DNA from: a virus
Virus record (IMG/VR): IMGVR_UViG_3300034061_003894
Coordinates: 1-38,024 of that record
Direction: 5' to 3' (one strand)
Length of the DNA stretch: 38,024 bases
Part shown: in pieces, positions 8,002 through 14,911 of the stretch
How the letters are laid out: each line of letters begins with the position of its first letter
How positions within the stretch are numbered: the first letter of the stretch is position 1
Made by a program: the position numbers and the translations under genes
The notes under the pieces: generated by a model
What the model was told of the DNA's origin: nothing
Database searches by the model: none
The model's input: only the letters and a program-made list of their open reading frames with translations

Positions 8002-8543
8002 TGCATCCCCGCCGGGCCGCGGCTCTCCGACGACAGCTGCGCGAGAATCTGCCGGTGCTCGGTCTTAAGCACCGCGTAGACCTTCGCCGGGTCGGTCTCG
8101 GCCGCCAGCAGCGGCGCCAGCCGATCGGCCAGCGTGTCGAGCGCGTCACGCACGCCGAGCAGCTTCGGCACCAGCGCCTTCTGCACGTCGGCCACGGCCA
8201 CCAGCTCGCCCCGCTTCTCGGCCAGCTCGAGCTCGGCCAGCTCGGCCATCGCCTGCTCGCGCCTGGCGCGCGACTCGAGCAGCTGCAGCCCGGACCCCTC
8301 GTCGGCCGGCTCAGCGCGCGCCGCGCGCGGCACGATCGCCGTGGCGCTCGCCATCGACGCGACCGCCGCCTGGCCGCGCTGCTGCGCGGCATCGGTGTTG
8401 CGCGCCCACTGGATGTCGGCGACCTCGGGATCGATCTTCCCGTCGATCAGACGAATCCGCCCCGTGGCGATCGCCTTCTGCACCGCGCCGAGGGTGACAC
8501 CTCGCCGGCGGGCGTACGCACGCAACCCGATCAGCTCTGGCAT
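7998..8543 (-). CDS. terminase small subunit, Nu1-like
   Basis: The 181-aa DNA-recognition subunit of the packaging enzyme. The N-terminal 50 residues form a winged-helix-like module (AYARRRGVTLGAVQKAIATG, then the DGKIDPEVADIQW wing region), a signature of Nu1-type proteins. Residues 85-125 are a charged helix (EQAMAELAELELAEKRGEL) likely to dimerise. The C-terminal third probably binds the large subunit. A GAGG ribosome-binding site precedes the ATG by about 7 bases. The non-coding stretch just upstream (8544-8669) is where a lambda-like cos site is expected. Confidence 0.9.
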   Translation of the reverse strand: MPELIGLRAYARRRGVTLGAVQKAIATGRIRLIDGKIDPEVADIQWARNTDAAQQRGQAAVASMASATAIVPRAARAEPADEGSGLQLLESRARREQAMAELAELELAEKRGELVAVADVQKALVPKLLGVRDALDTLADRLAPLLAAETDPAKVYAVLKTEHRQILAQLSSESRGPAGMQ

Positions 8544-8669
8544 GACTACCTCGTGATGCTCACCGACTACTCAGGCGACCACCCCGTCGGTGCCCTGCCA
8601 CTAGCTCGCGATCGCGGCGCGAATGACCCGCCCGCTGTGCACTGTCGGAAGGACCCGACACATCGACGA
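8544..8669. other. non-coding gap upstream of terS, candidate cos region
   Basis: This 126-base stretch separates the gpZ-like gene from the small terminase. A perfect 10-bp palindrome, CGCGATCGCG, lies at 8607-8616 inside a GC-rich stretch. In lambda-type phages cosN and cosB lie just before the small-terminase gene, and cosN has rotational symmetry. A coupled 37-codon frame (8560-8673, minus) crosses it, but has only about 58 percent GC at third positions and is probably not a gene. The cos assignment is inference from position. Confidence 0.3.
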
Positions 8670-9371
8670 TCATCGTGCCGTCGCCAGCGCTTCCCGCAGC
8701 CGCCGAGAGAACGCGGGCGCGATCTCGCGGCGGGCGATCCGCTCGGTGTCCTCGTACCACCGCACCCGCTTCTCGTATCTCGCCGCCTGCTGCGGGAACA
8801 CGATCAGGGGCACCAGGCGGTTGTCACCCGAGCCGGGCAGCGGCACGCGCTGGTAGATCCCGGGCGGCCGACCGTCGCCCGGGTCGCCATAGAAGATCGT
8901 GACCTTCGAGCTGACGCGCAGCCGGGCGGATTGCTTGCCCGTCAGCCGCCGCCCGCGCTCGGTCTTGGCGTTCGCCTTCGCGATCAGCGTCTGGATCGTC
9001 TTTGCCGGCAGGTTTCCGTACGCGTCGAGCGGCTGCTCGCTCGGCAGTCGCAGCGCCCGGCGCTTGGGCTGCCTGATGCCGCCCTCGATCTGGTACTTCA
9101 GGTACGCGGACTGCAAAGGCTTGAAGCCGACCACGGCCTCGAGCACTGCCTTCTTGCGGTCGGCTCTCTCGACGAACATTCCCCGACGCGTGTCGGTGGT
9201 GAACCGCGTCGGCCGGTCCAGGTCTCGCTCGAGGATCGCGGGCGTCGCGTCCCGGATCTTGAACGCCACGTCGGTCAGCGCCCTCGACATCGCGAACGGG
9301 ATCTGCTGCCGCTGCAGGCGATCAAGCCGCTGGATTGCACCGCGCACGTCCGCCGAGACGTCGAGCCTCAC
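8670..9371 (-). CDS. virion protein, minor tail protein Z-like
   Basis: The start chosen is the GTG at 9371, which overlaps the stop of the 66-aa gene as GTGA; longer frames only read through that gene. The 233-aa product has an N-terminal helical region (IQRLDRLQRQQIPFAMSRAL) followed by DRPTRFT near residue 55. Both recur in phage proteins annotated as minor tail protein Z or head-proximal structural proteins that expect near-full-length N-terminal helices. The middle is basic and has a Tyr/Phe-rich segment. Location upstream of terminase rather than among tail genes is unusual for lambda gpZ but known in other siphophages. Confidence 0.55.
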   Translation of the reverse strand: MRLDVSADVRGAIQRLDRLQRQQIPFAMSRALTDVAFKIRDATPAILERDLDRPTRFTTDTRRGMFVERADRKKAVLEAVVGFKPLQSAYLKYQIEGGIRQPKRRALRLPSEQPLDAYGNLPAKTIQTLIAKANAKTERGRRLTGKQSARLRVSSKVTIFYGDPGDGRPPGIYQRVPLPGSGDNRLVPLIVFPQQAARYEKRVRWYEDTERIARREIAPAFSRRLREALATAR

Positions 9372-9568
9372 GCCTCGCCCGCCCACATCCTGCGCCGGAA
9401 CACCTCGCCGGCGATCTCGCCCGCCAGCTCCACGACGACAGCGCTGTGCCCTTGCCGCTGCATCGCGCGCCGGGCCGCATCGGAGAACGCGACCTCCGCC
9501 CCTGCCCGCTGGCCCGCGACCCGCAGGATCTCGACGACGTAGTGCGCGACGGCCTGGTCGACGGTCAT
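9368..9568 (-). CDS. small hypothetical protein, first gene of the late operon (66 aa)
   Basis: A 66-aa mainly helical acidic-to-neutral protein with no membrane segment. It is the first gene after the paired terminator hairpins and ends with a GTGA overlap into the gpZ-like gene. The ribosome-binding site is weak. I do not recognise it; position suggests an accessory to packaging or virion assembly. Confidence 0.6.
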   Translation of the reverse strand: MTVDQAVAHYVVEILRVAGQRAGAEVAFSDAARRAMQRQGHSAVVVELAGEIAGEVFRRRMWAGEA

Positions 9569-9574
9569 CGGCGG

Positions 9575-10135
9575 TCAATCGACAAAGGCCCGCCGACCCG
9601 AAGGCCGGCGGGTAAGTCCGCCTGACGACGGACGGGGAGGAGAGGCACCGCAAACGAAAGGCCCGGCAGACTGCACCGGGCCTTCAGGGGCACGAGACCC
9701 CAGATTGCCGGATTCTGCATGGCCGTGAGCACATTGGGAAACTTGGCCGGGGACGGTTGCGCCCCAGTAGGCCACCGTCCGGATCACCAGGTCGATATGC
9801 CGGCTGACGGTTGCCGGCGCGATGCGGTGCTCGCGCGCGATGAACCGGTACGAGAACTCGCCGCCGAAGTGCAGCTTCGCCTGGATCCGCACGTCGGCGG
9901 GCAGGCTGTTCACCGCGTCATCGACCCAGCTGCAGTGCGTCTCGTTGATCGGGGCCATGTAGTGCTCGGCCGACCGGTCCACCCGCTGCAGGTTCGCCAG
10001 CACACTCGGGCCGTAGCCGAGCGCGCCGCTCGTGCGCTGCATCAGCCAGCGGCCCCACGCCTGCAGGTCGTGCCGCGCCCGCTCCAGGCGTGCCTCGTGT
10101 TCCTGGTCAGCGTCGCGGGTGCTCCGTGCCGTCAT
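9575..10135 (-). CDS. Q-like late antiterminator
   Basis: Residues 25-125 fit the Q-like group: a WGRWLMQRTSGALGYG opening near 27-42, a central stretch that counts on an acidic helix (WVDDAVNSLPADVRIQAKL), then a helix-turn-helix (FIAREHRIAPATVSRHIDLV). Proteins of this type bind near the late promoter and modify RNA polymerase to ignore terminators. A GGAG site precedes the ATG at 10135. The last 60 residues are Pro/Gly/Ser/Arg-rich and encoded across two terminator-like hairpins (9684-9658 and 9612-9589), so this tail looks like read-through and may not be conserved. The next genes downstream are the late operon, as for lambda Q. Confidence 0.6.
   Translation of the reverse strand: MTARSTRDADQEHEARLERARHDLQAWGRWLMQRTSGALGYGPSVLANLQRVDRSAEHYMAPINETHCSWVDDAVNSLPADVRIQAKLHFGGEFSYRFIAREHRIAPATVSRHIDLVIRTVAYWGATVPGQVSQCAHGHAESGNLGSRAPEGPVQSAGPFVCGASPPRPSSGGLTRRPSGRRAFVD
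9589..9612 (-). terminator. terminator hairpin 2 before the late operon
   Basis: A 10-bp stem closed by a TTCG tetraloop on the minus strand. One G-T wobble becomes an A-C mismatch on the plus strand, so the structure favours minus-strand RNA. It is followed by CCTTTGT. It lies inside the C-terminal codons of the Q-like gene. Confidence 0.65.
9658..9684 (-). terminator. terminator hairpin 1 before the late operon
   Basis: A perfect 9-bp inverted repeat (AAGGCCCGG / CCGGGCCTT) with a 9-base loop, followed on the minus strand by TCGTTT. With hairpin 2 it forms a tandem terminator upstream of the late genes, the expected target of Q-type antitermination. Confidence 0.7.
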
Positions 10136-10319
10136 CGCGTTCTCCGATCCCCGGCCACCAGGTGCCGATCTCGTTGCCGTTCTCGCTTGCCCAGAAACAG
10201 GCCCGCCCCTTCATCCCCTCCCGGATGACGCCGTTGACCTGGTCGGCGCCGAAGGCGGCCCTCAAGTCGTCGATCCATCCCGTCACCTGCGGCATCAGCC
10301 GCCTCATCTCCTTCGCCAT
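10107..10319 (-). CDS. conserved phage protein upstream of Q (70 aa)
   Basis: A short protein with two helices (WIDDLRAAFGADQVNGVIREGM) and a closing CFWASENGNEIGTWW. A similar pattern, F-x-A-x-ENG-x-E-V/I-GT, recurs in small phage proteins next to Q or recombination genes. Function unknown. The ATG at 10319 has no good ribosome-binding site and follows directly on the repeat array. Later Met codons (residue 5 or 9) are possible starts. It overlaps the Q-like gene by 29 bases. Confidence 0.65.
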   Translation of the reverse strand: MAKEMRRLMPQVTGWIDDLRAAFGADQVNGVIREGMKGRACFWASENGNEIGTWWPGIGERDDGTEHPRR

Positions 10320-10324
10320 CTATC

Positions 10325-10582
10325 GGTTACGCGGTTACGGTTGAGGTTACGCATCGGAAATCCGGAGACCCGCATGGATGCTGGCGAGTTACGGAGGAGA
10401 CGCGGTTACGGGTGTTTCCTGATCCCATGCGAGAGATGACCGAAGCCCGGACCGCGACGCGCGCGTGTGCGCGCACATGGGAGAGTTGGAGAAACACGCG
10501 TAACCGCGTAACCGCGTAACTACCCGCATGGTTAAGCCATCCGCTGGTTACAGGTCCGCGCGCGACGCGTAACCGCGTAACC
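10325..10582. repeat. iteron-like array of an 8-bp motif (candidate replication origin)
   Basis: About ten copies or near-copies of GGTTACGC occur in this gene-free stretch. Plus-orientation copies start at 10325, 10333 (GGTTACGG), 10345 and 10404 (GGTTACGG). Weaker forms lie at 10388 (AGTTACGG) and 10546 (GGTTACAG). Inverted copies (GCGTAACC) start at 10498, 10506, 10567 and 10575, with GCGTAACT at 10514. Several are head-to-tail with an exact 8-base period. The array lies just downstream of the primase-helicase gene. Clustered iterons beside a replication gene suggest an origin or a site for an initiator or regulator. The inter-copy GC-rich part (10457-10478) can fold. Confidence 0.6.
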
Positions 10583-10595
10583 GCCGAGGCGCGCA

Positions 10596-12836
10596 TCATT
10601 CGTCCTCGCCCGGGCCGCGGCAGAACACGCGAAGCACCCGCTCGAACTCGGCGACCGCGTCGGTCGCCCACTGCCCGGCCGTGACCCCTTCGGGCGGTGC
10701 ACAGCCATCCGGCACCCACATCCGGGTGGCGAGCTTGCCGCGCTCGGCCGCGTCGAGCTTGATGACTTTCGCGCGCACCTGGCCGCGCGCGGCCTTGTCG
10801 AGCGCCTTCGAGAACACGACCTGCGGCGGCGGGAAGCGCTCGCCGGCCGCCTGGCACCAGTGTCGGAACGCGCGGTAGAGCTGCTCCGAAGCGCACACCT
10901 GGAGGGGGAGGGGGAGATAGCCGCCCAGCCACTCGCGCACGAAGCGCTCGGGGGGCTTGAGCCCGAGCTCGATCAGGTCGGCCTTCGCGCGGGTCATGAT
11001 CGGCCGCGTGTGCGGGCCGAAGTCGCCCAGGTCACGCTCGAGCAGGTGGCGCAGCAGGCGCGCGGCGCCGCCGGCCTTTAGGAACGCGCCGACGCGCTGG
11101 TAGAGCGACTCCTCGGCCCGTGGCGGCGTGTAGACGACCATGTACCGACGGTCGTCGGGCTCGAGGGCCAGCGGCTGCTGCTCGTTGGAGAGGAACACCA
11201 CGTTCACGTGGTTCTTCTCCGTCCGCAGCGGCAGCATCTTCGCGTTGATCTGGATCGTGTCGCCCGTGATGAACGACTTCAGCTTGTTCTTCTGGTGGTA
11301 GAGCTCGGCCTTCGCGACGACCTCGTCCCCGATCAGGAACAGCTTCTGGCTCGCCCAGTCGTTGAACTTGTCCTCGAGCTGGTCCTGCCCCACGACCAGG
11401 CCGTATTGCCCGTAGATCGACGCGACCGCCTCGAAGAACAGGTTCTTCCCGGCGCCCTGGCCGCCGTGGAACACCAGGGCGCTCGCCATCTTGGCGCCGG
11501 GGTGCTGCAGCGGATAGGCCAGCCAGTCGAGCACCCACTTGAGCACAGCGTCGACGCCCGCCTCGGTCGCTGCGGAGTCGGCGCACAGGTGCCCGAGCAG
11601 CTCGAGGATCGGCCCGACGTCGCCCTCGGCCGGCTCCATTGCCAGCCCGTCGAACAGGTTGATGCAGTCATCGCCGGCCGTGCCGCGAGGATCGAACACC
11701 AGCTGCTCGGGCAGGATCATCCGCCGGCCCTCGTCGGCCAGCCAGAGCTTCACGACGTCGGGCCCGAAGGCGATCCGCAGGTTCGCCACCCGCACGATGC
11801 GGCGCGTGCGGCAGTCGTACGCTGTGTCCGTGCTGTAGATCAGCACGAACTGCTCCATCAGCTCGTTGAACCGGCCCATGTCGACCGGCCGGCGGCGCCT
11901 GGGCGGCCTCGCGCGCCCCTCCTCCCCCTCCGGAGCGCGCGCGTCGGCGGGCGCCTCGTCAGAGGGGGGAGGAGGCGGCGGCTCCTCACGGGCCCGCGGC
12001 CGCGTCGAGATGTTGCGCCCGCCGAGCTCCTCGGCATGACGGAACACCCAGCGCCAGTGCATGTCGCGGCGCTTGAGCTTGCCCGGGTCGAACGACGCCC
12101 ACACGCGGCGCGCGTCGGCCGGGTCGTACTTCGGCGAGCGCTGCGACCACTCGTCCCAGATCGCGAAGCCGTGCTCGGCGACCGTCGACAGCGCCCAGCC
12201 GACGTTGACCCACACCTCGCGATCGTCGCTCGAGATCGTCGCGAGCGTCGCGCGCAGGTCGGCGACCTGCTGCGGCGTGAGGATCTCGGCGCCGGCGCTG
12301 ACCGCCTCGGCGACAGCGCCAATCCGGCGCAGCAGCGCCTCGGGCGCCACCGCGATCTCGGGCACGTCCCCCGACAGCACGTCCCAGTCGACAAACGCGT
12401 AGGGCGTGCCGCTCGGGTGGAGGGATGGCTCGACGACGATGTAGCCGTTCCACTTCAGGTCGATGCCCCGCCAGATCGAGCTGATCGGCTCGAAGCCGGC
12501 CGGCACGCGGTACAGCACGTGCAGCCCGCCGCCGCCGGTCTGCGCGTGCAGGGTCCCGGCGGTATCGAACGGCAGCGCGGCGACGTCGCCGCCGTTGCGC
12601 GGGTCGACGTCGACCGCCACGAGGCCAGCCATCCCGACCGCGATGCCGATGCCGGCGCCAGGGAACAGGCGCCACCAGCGCTCGATCTCGCCCAGGTCCG
12701 TCGTCGCGTCGAGGAAGCCGCGAGGCACGCACTTCGCGACCGGGAGCTTCTCGCCACGACGGATCGGCAGCACGGGCCAGCCGTGCTTGGCGTACGCCAG
12801 CGCGTACGCGACCCCAGGCACCACGTCGGTCGTCAT
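10596..12836 (-). CDS. primase-polymerase / SF3-type helicase replication protein
   Basis: The start at 12836 overlaps the preceding gene by ATGA; a longer frame to 12977 lies within that gene. The 746-aa product has an N-terminal bifunctional primase-polymerase domain (residues 10-170), with catalytic acids in VAVDVDPRNGG (D76, D78) and a His in GGLHVLY (H106). A PriCT-2-like helical module follows at about 190-270. Then comes a Pro/Arg-rich linker (285-320) and a C-terminal helicase of the DUF5906/D5 kind: Walker A GGQGAGKN (458-465), Walker B LFLIGDE (499-505), motif C VVFLSNEQQP (547-556) and an Arg pair in DDRRY (561-565). It should prime and unwind phage DNA, probably at the adjacent iteron array. 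Confidence 0.9.
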   Translation of the reverse strand: MTTDVVPGVAYALAYAKHGWPVLPIRRGEKLPVAKCVPRGFLDATTDLGEIERWWRLFPGAGIGIAVGMAGLVAVDVDPRNGGDVAALPFDTAGTLHAQTGGGGLHVLYRVPAGFEPISSIWRGIDLKWNGYIVVEPSLHPSGTPYAFVDWDVLSGDVPEIAVAPEALLRRIGAVAEAVSAGAEILTPQQVADLRATLATISSDDREVWVNVGWALSTVAEHGFAIWDEWSQRSPKYDPADARRVWASFDPGKLKRRDMHWRWVFRHAEELGGRNISTRPRAREEPPPPPPSDEAPADARAPEGEEGRARPPRRRRPVDMGRFNELMEQFVLIYSTDTAYDCRTRRIVRVANLRIAFGPDVVKLWLADEGRRMILPEQLVFDPRGTAGDDCINLFDGLAMEPAEGDVGPILELLGHLCADSAATEAGVDAVLKWVLDWLAYPLQHPGAKMASALVFHGGQGAGKNLFFEAVASIYGQYGLVVGQDQLEDKFNDWASQKLFLIGDEVVAKAELYHQKNKLKSFITGDTIQINAKMLPLRTEKNHVNVVFLSNEQQPLALEPDDRRYMVVYTPPRAEESLYQRVGAFLKAGGAARLLRHLLERDLGDFGPHTRPIMTRAKADLIELGLKPPERFVREWLGGYLPLPLQVCASEQLYRAFRHWCQAAGERFPPPQVVFSKALDKAARGQVRAKVIKLDAAERGKLATRMWVPDGCAPPEGVTAGQWATDAVAEFERVLRVFCRGPGEDE

Positions 12837-13090
12837 CGCAGCCAGTCGTCGCTGAAGATCGCGCAGCGCGTCACCTGCGCCGGACCGTAGACCGCCACCG
12901 GCCGCGTCGAGTGCGCGACGCGCGTGCGCTCGAGCACCGCGGCCTCGCCGAGCTGCTTGAGCTGGTGCAGGTGCCACGAGGCGTCCGGGATCGACAGCTG
13001 CAGCCCGTAGGCGACTTCGCGCGCGGTCGCGCGCTCGCGCTCACGCAGGAACGATGAGATGAGCCGGAGCTTCACGCGCGGCCGGCCCAT
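12833..13090 (-). CDS. winged-helix DNA-binding protein (85 aa)
   Basis: Residues 7-60 have a compact winged-helix pattern: LRLISSFLRERERATAREVA, a second helix in a SIPDASWHLHQLKQLGEA segment that fits an ArsR/MarR-like recognition helix, then a short wing (VAVYGPAQV). It is small, basic, cytosolic and precedes the primase gene with an ATGA overlap. It could regulate leftward transcription or help load the primase. The fold is inferred from pattern; the family is not identified. Confidence 0.6.
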   Translation of the reverse strand: MGRPRVKLRLISSFLRERERATAREVAYGLQLSIPDASWHLHQLKQLGEAAVLERTRVAHSTRPVAVYGPAQVTRCAIFSDDWLR

Positions 13091-13323
13091 CAGAACGGCG
13101 CCTCCATCGCGTCAGGCATCGCCACGCGCCACCGCGGGCGCGGCACCCGCACTAGGTCGCCGAGCGGCACGACCCGCACGTCGGGAAACGGCCAGCGGCC
13201 GCCGTCGGCGGCGAGCCGCACCGCCGCCCCGTCGATCGAGACCGCCTGCACGACGCCGATACGGCCCTCGTGCTCGCCGCGCGTGACGCGAACGCGCGCG
13301 CCGGCGCGCAGCGCCCGGATCAC
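13090..13323 (-). CDS. small KOW-like protein (77 aa)
   Basis: The N-terminal half, ARVRVTRGEHEGRIGVVQAV, has the G-x-x-V-x-V-x-x-G-x-x-G-x-x-G-x-V pattern of a KOW/SH3-like barrel, as in NusG and ribosomal proteins. The rest is Arg/Pro-rich. Its stop and the next start overlap as TGATG. KOW modules bind RNA, ribosomes or RNA polymerase, so a transcription-linked role is possible, but nothing here shows it. Confidence 0.55.
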   Translation of the reverse strand: MIRALRAGARVRVTRGEHEGRIGVVQAVSIDGAAVRLAADGGRWPFPDVRVVPLGDLVRVPRPRWRVAMPDAMEAPF

Positions 13324-13568
13324 CGGTCGTCCTTTCGTCCGATGTCGGCGCCCATCGCCTGGGGCCGCACGCGGCCGTACGCTGCCTGCATGGCGGCGAC
13401 GTGTCCGTAGAGATGCTGGGCAAGGAGCTCGCGGACGTACTCGCTCGCCGAGCCGTAGCCGGCGGCGATCGCCAGCGCGGCCAGGTGTTCCTTCACCTGC
13501 GAAGGCAGGGGAACGTCGAGGCGGTCGTCACACTTGCCCAGCACGGAACTGCTGCTCGGTCTGGTCAT
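13320..13568 (-). CDS. ribbon-helix-helix (CopG-like) DNA-binding protein
   Basis: Residues 13-50 follow the ribbon-helix-helix layout: a beta strand RLDVPLPSQV, a first helix (KEHLAALAIAAG), a turn (YGSASEYV), and a second helix (RELLAQHLYGH). Such dimers bind DNA with paired strands and often repress. The start at 13568 (MTRPSSSS) is preferred because it overlaps the stop of a short upstream frame as ATGA. An alternative ATG at 13589 would give an 89-aa form; neither has a strong ribosome-binding site. It lies in the leftward early cluster after the Cro-like gene. Confidence 0.7.
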   Translation of the reverse strand: MTRPSSSSVLGKCDDRLDVPLPSQVKEHLAALAIAAGYGSASEYVRELLAQHLYGHVAAMQAAYGRVRPQAMGADIGRKDDR

Positions 13569-13660
13569 GCCATCTTGGGGGAAGTACATGGACGCACGCG
13601 AGAGATATGGTTCTTGTACGGGGAGAACTGGCCCCGGCCCTTGCGATCGGAGAGCGGCAT
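13565..13660 (-). CDS. possible 31-aa peptide
   Basis: A 31-codon frame starting MPLSDRKGRGQF lies between the Cro-like gene and the ribbon-helix-helix gene. Its stop overlaps the preferred ribbon-helix-helix start (ATGA), and third positions are GC-rich in its first half. No good ribosome-binding site is seen. It may be a leader peptide for coupling rather than a functional protein. Confidence 0.3.
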   Translation of the reverse strand: MPLSDRKGRGQFSPYKNHISRVRPCTSPKMA

Positions 13661-13667
13661 TACCCGC

Positions 13668-13898
13668 TCATGCCGCCCTCGCCTCCTGCGGATGCTCCGG
13701 GTCGACGGGCACCGCCTCAAAGCGGTAGCCGAAATACGCGGCCAGCGCGTCGATCCGCGATGACCATGCGTTGTCCGCCGCTCCACCTTTCAGGTGATGC
13801 AACGTGCGAGCCGGAATGCCCGTAGCCTCGCTCACGCGCGCGATGGACACCTCGGGCTCATTGAGCTTGTCGACCACGAACTGGGCTGGGGTGCGCAT
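13668..13898 (-). CDS. Cro-like helix-turn-helix regulator (76 aa)
   Basis: The first gene of the leftward early operon. It contains a short helix-turn-helix (VSIARVSEATGIPARTLHHL) around residues 16-35, followed by one or two helices. The layout fits a small Cro/C1-type DNA-binding protein that recognises operators and blocks the divergent repressor. A GTG at 13901 directly precedes the ATG at 13898; either could serve. A promoter with a TATGAT -10 lies just upstream (13951-13922). It is divergent from the XRE repressor gene, the classic immunity layout. Confidence 0.75.
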   Translation of the reverse strand: MRTPAQFVVDKLNEPEVSIARVSEATGIPARTLHHLKGGAADNAWSSRIDALAAYFGYRFEAVPVDPEHPQEARAA

Positions 13899-13915
13899 CA
13901 CGTCCGATCAAAGTT

Positions 13916-13951
13916 TTGCACATCATACAAGCAACACATTGCGCAGTGCAA
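13916..13951. promoter_or_regulatory. operator-like dyads between the divergent regulators
   Basis: TTGCGCAGTGCAA (13939-13951) and a wider TTGC...GCAA dyad of 19 bp (13916-13934) flank and cover the leftward promoter. Their half-sites resemble those of the perfect 19-bp dyad at 14934-14952, so one repressor could bind both places. Confidence 0.45.
13922..13951 (-). promoter_or_regulatory. leftward early promoter
   Basis: On the minus strand: a -35 of TTGCAC (13951-13946), 18 bases, and a -10 of TATGAT (13927-13922). Transcription would start near 13915, about 17 bases before the Cro-like start codon, and feed the replication and Q genes. Confidence 0.6.
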
Positions 13952-13968
13952 GGACCACCCTCGATCGA

Positions 13969-14337
13969 ATGGACAAACCGCTTGCGCAGATCGTTGCTGA
14001 GAACGTGAGAGCGGCTCGACGGCATCGGAAGATCGATTCGTACCGCGAGCTCGCTGGCAAGGCCAAAGTTGCCCCGAATTCAGTCAAGAATCTTGAGGAG
14101 CCGGAACAGCGCGCGCTGGGCAAGCGGGGCTCGGCAGCTCCGAGACTGGACATCCTGGACAAAGTGGCGGGTGCGATGGGGTTCGCGACGTGGCAGCTGC
14201 TCGTGCGAGACTTCGACCCAGCCAACCCGCCACCGTTGGCACCTCCATCGGATCGCGAGGTCAAGGCATGGCGAAAGATCGAGCAGGCGTACCGCGATCT
14301 CGACAAAGAAAAGTTCGACGGCAACTCGCGGGAATAG
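13969..14337 (+). CDS. XRE-family repressor, CI-position
   Basis: The 122-aa protein has an XRE helix-turn-helix in residues 8-60: IVAENVRAARR, then ELAGKAKVAPNSVKNLEE as turn and recognition helix. A segment on choosing a partner helix (RLDILDKVAGAMG) follows. It lacks the S24/LexA C-terminal protease domain of lambda CI, so induction would need another route, such as displacement by the Cro-like protein or a host signal. It is divergent from the Cro-like gene across 70 bases of promoter and operator sequence. The start at 13969 has only a weak ribosome-binding site, and longer frames enter the divergent gene. Its 3' end overlaps the secreted-protein gene by 70 bases. Confidence 0.75.
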   Translation: MDKPLAQIVAENVRAARRHRKIDSYRELAGKAKVAPNSVKNLEEPEQRALGKRGSAAPRLDILDKVAGAMGFATWQLLVRDFDPANPPPLAPPSDREVKAWRKIEQAYRDLDKEKFDGNSRE

Positions 14338-14894
14338 CGCTTTCCGCGGCCGCTCAGGCTGCTTTCGCGCAGCCCCCACTTGAGTTCAAGGGCCTGCCGC
14401 TCGGCTCCTCGGTCGACCAAGCCAAGCAGCACTTTGCCGCCCTGGAGTGCCGCCCCAGCACGGGGGCGGCGGAACTGGGCGATACCGTGTGCTTCAGCCT
14501 GGCGCGCATTGGATGCCCAGTCGGCGGCTGCGAGAAGCCCACCCTGGCGACCTACGCTGGCGTCGACCTCGAGCTCGCCGTGCTGCACTTCGGCGGCGAC
14601 CGCCTCCTGTCCGTGAGCATGCGGTACAAGCCCGAGGTTGCCGATCAGATCATCGAGGCGATCACTCTCAAGCACGGCAAGCCGACCGCGGACACTCGCA
14701 CTACCGTGCAGAACCGAATGGGCGCCGCCTTTGAACAGCGCGAGGCCACCTGGGATACACCCGGCGGCCGCCTGAAGGTCTCGCGATACGCCGGCCGCGT
14801 CACCTCCGGACTTGCATCCATCACCGGTATCGACGCAGTGCAGTACATGCAATCGCGACGACCGTCGAAGGAACAGCGACTCAACGACATGTAG
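14268..14894 (+). CDS. secreted (periplasmic) protein, candidate lysogenic-conversion gene
   Basis: The start at 14268 is chosen because it opens a signal peptide and has a GAGG about 9 bases upstream. The product is 208 aa. The n-region is strongly basic (residues 3-19). The h-region is LAGIALSAAAQAAFA, with a likely cut after AFA before QPP. The mature protein has several Cys, a repeated LGSS/VDQAK-type motif, and a C-terminal TVQNRMGAAFEQ-like stretch that recurs in small proteobacterial proteins of unknown function. It lies downstream of the repressor and on the same strand, so it is probably expressed in the lysogen. A role at the cell envelope, such as exclusion of other phages, is inference. 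Confidence 0.65.
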   Translation: MAKDRAGVPRSRQRKVRRQLAGIALSAAAQAAFAQPPLEFKGLPLGSSVDQAKQHFAALECRPSTGAAELGDTVCFSLARIGCPVGGCEKPTLATYAGVDLELAVLHFGGDRLLSVSMRYKPEVADQIIEAITLKHGKPTADTRTTVQNRMGAAFEQREATWDTPGGRLKVSRYAGRVTSGLASITGIDAVQYMQSRRPSKEQRLNDM

Positions 14895-14911
14895 CCCAGA
14901 CCGATTTCCAG

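Noticed and set aside
6337-8079. 580-aa plus-strand ORF
   Set aside because: Antisense to the large terminase with its Walker and nuclease motifs; Arg/Val/His-rich shadow.
8560-8673. 37-aa minus-strand ORF coupled to the gpZ-like stop
   Set aside because: Only about 58 percent GC at third positions, against much higher in real genes; no family and sits in the likely cos region.
7890-9542. 550-aa plus-strand ORF
   Set aside because: Crosses several real minus-strand genes with overlapping starts; low complexity.
10327-10932. 201-aa minus-strand ORF over the repeat array
   Set aside because: Shadow of the primase C-terminus in another frame that runs into the iterons; low complexity.
11208-12890. 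560-aa plus-strand ORF
   Set aside because: Antisense to the primase-helicase; Arg/Val/His-rich.
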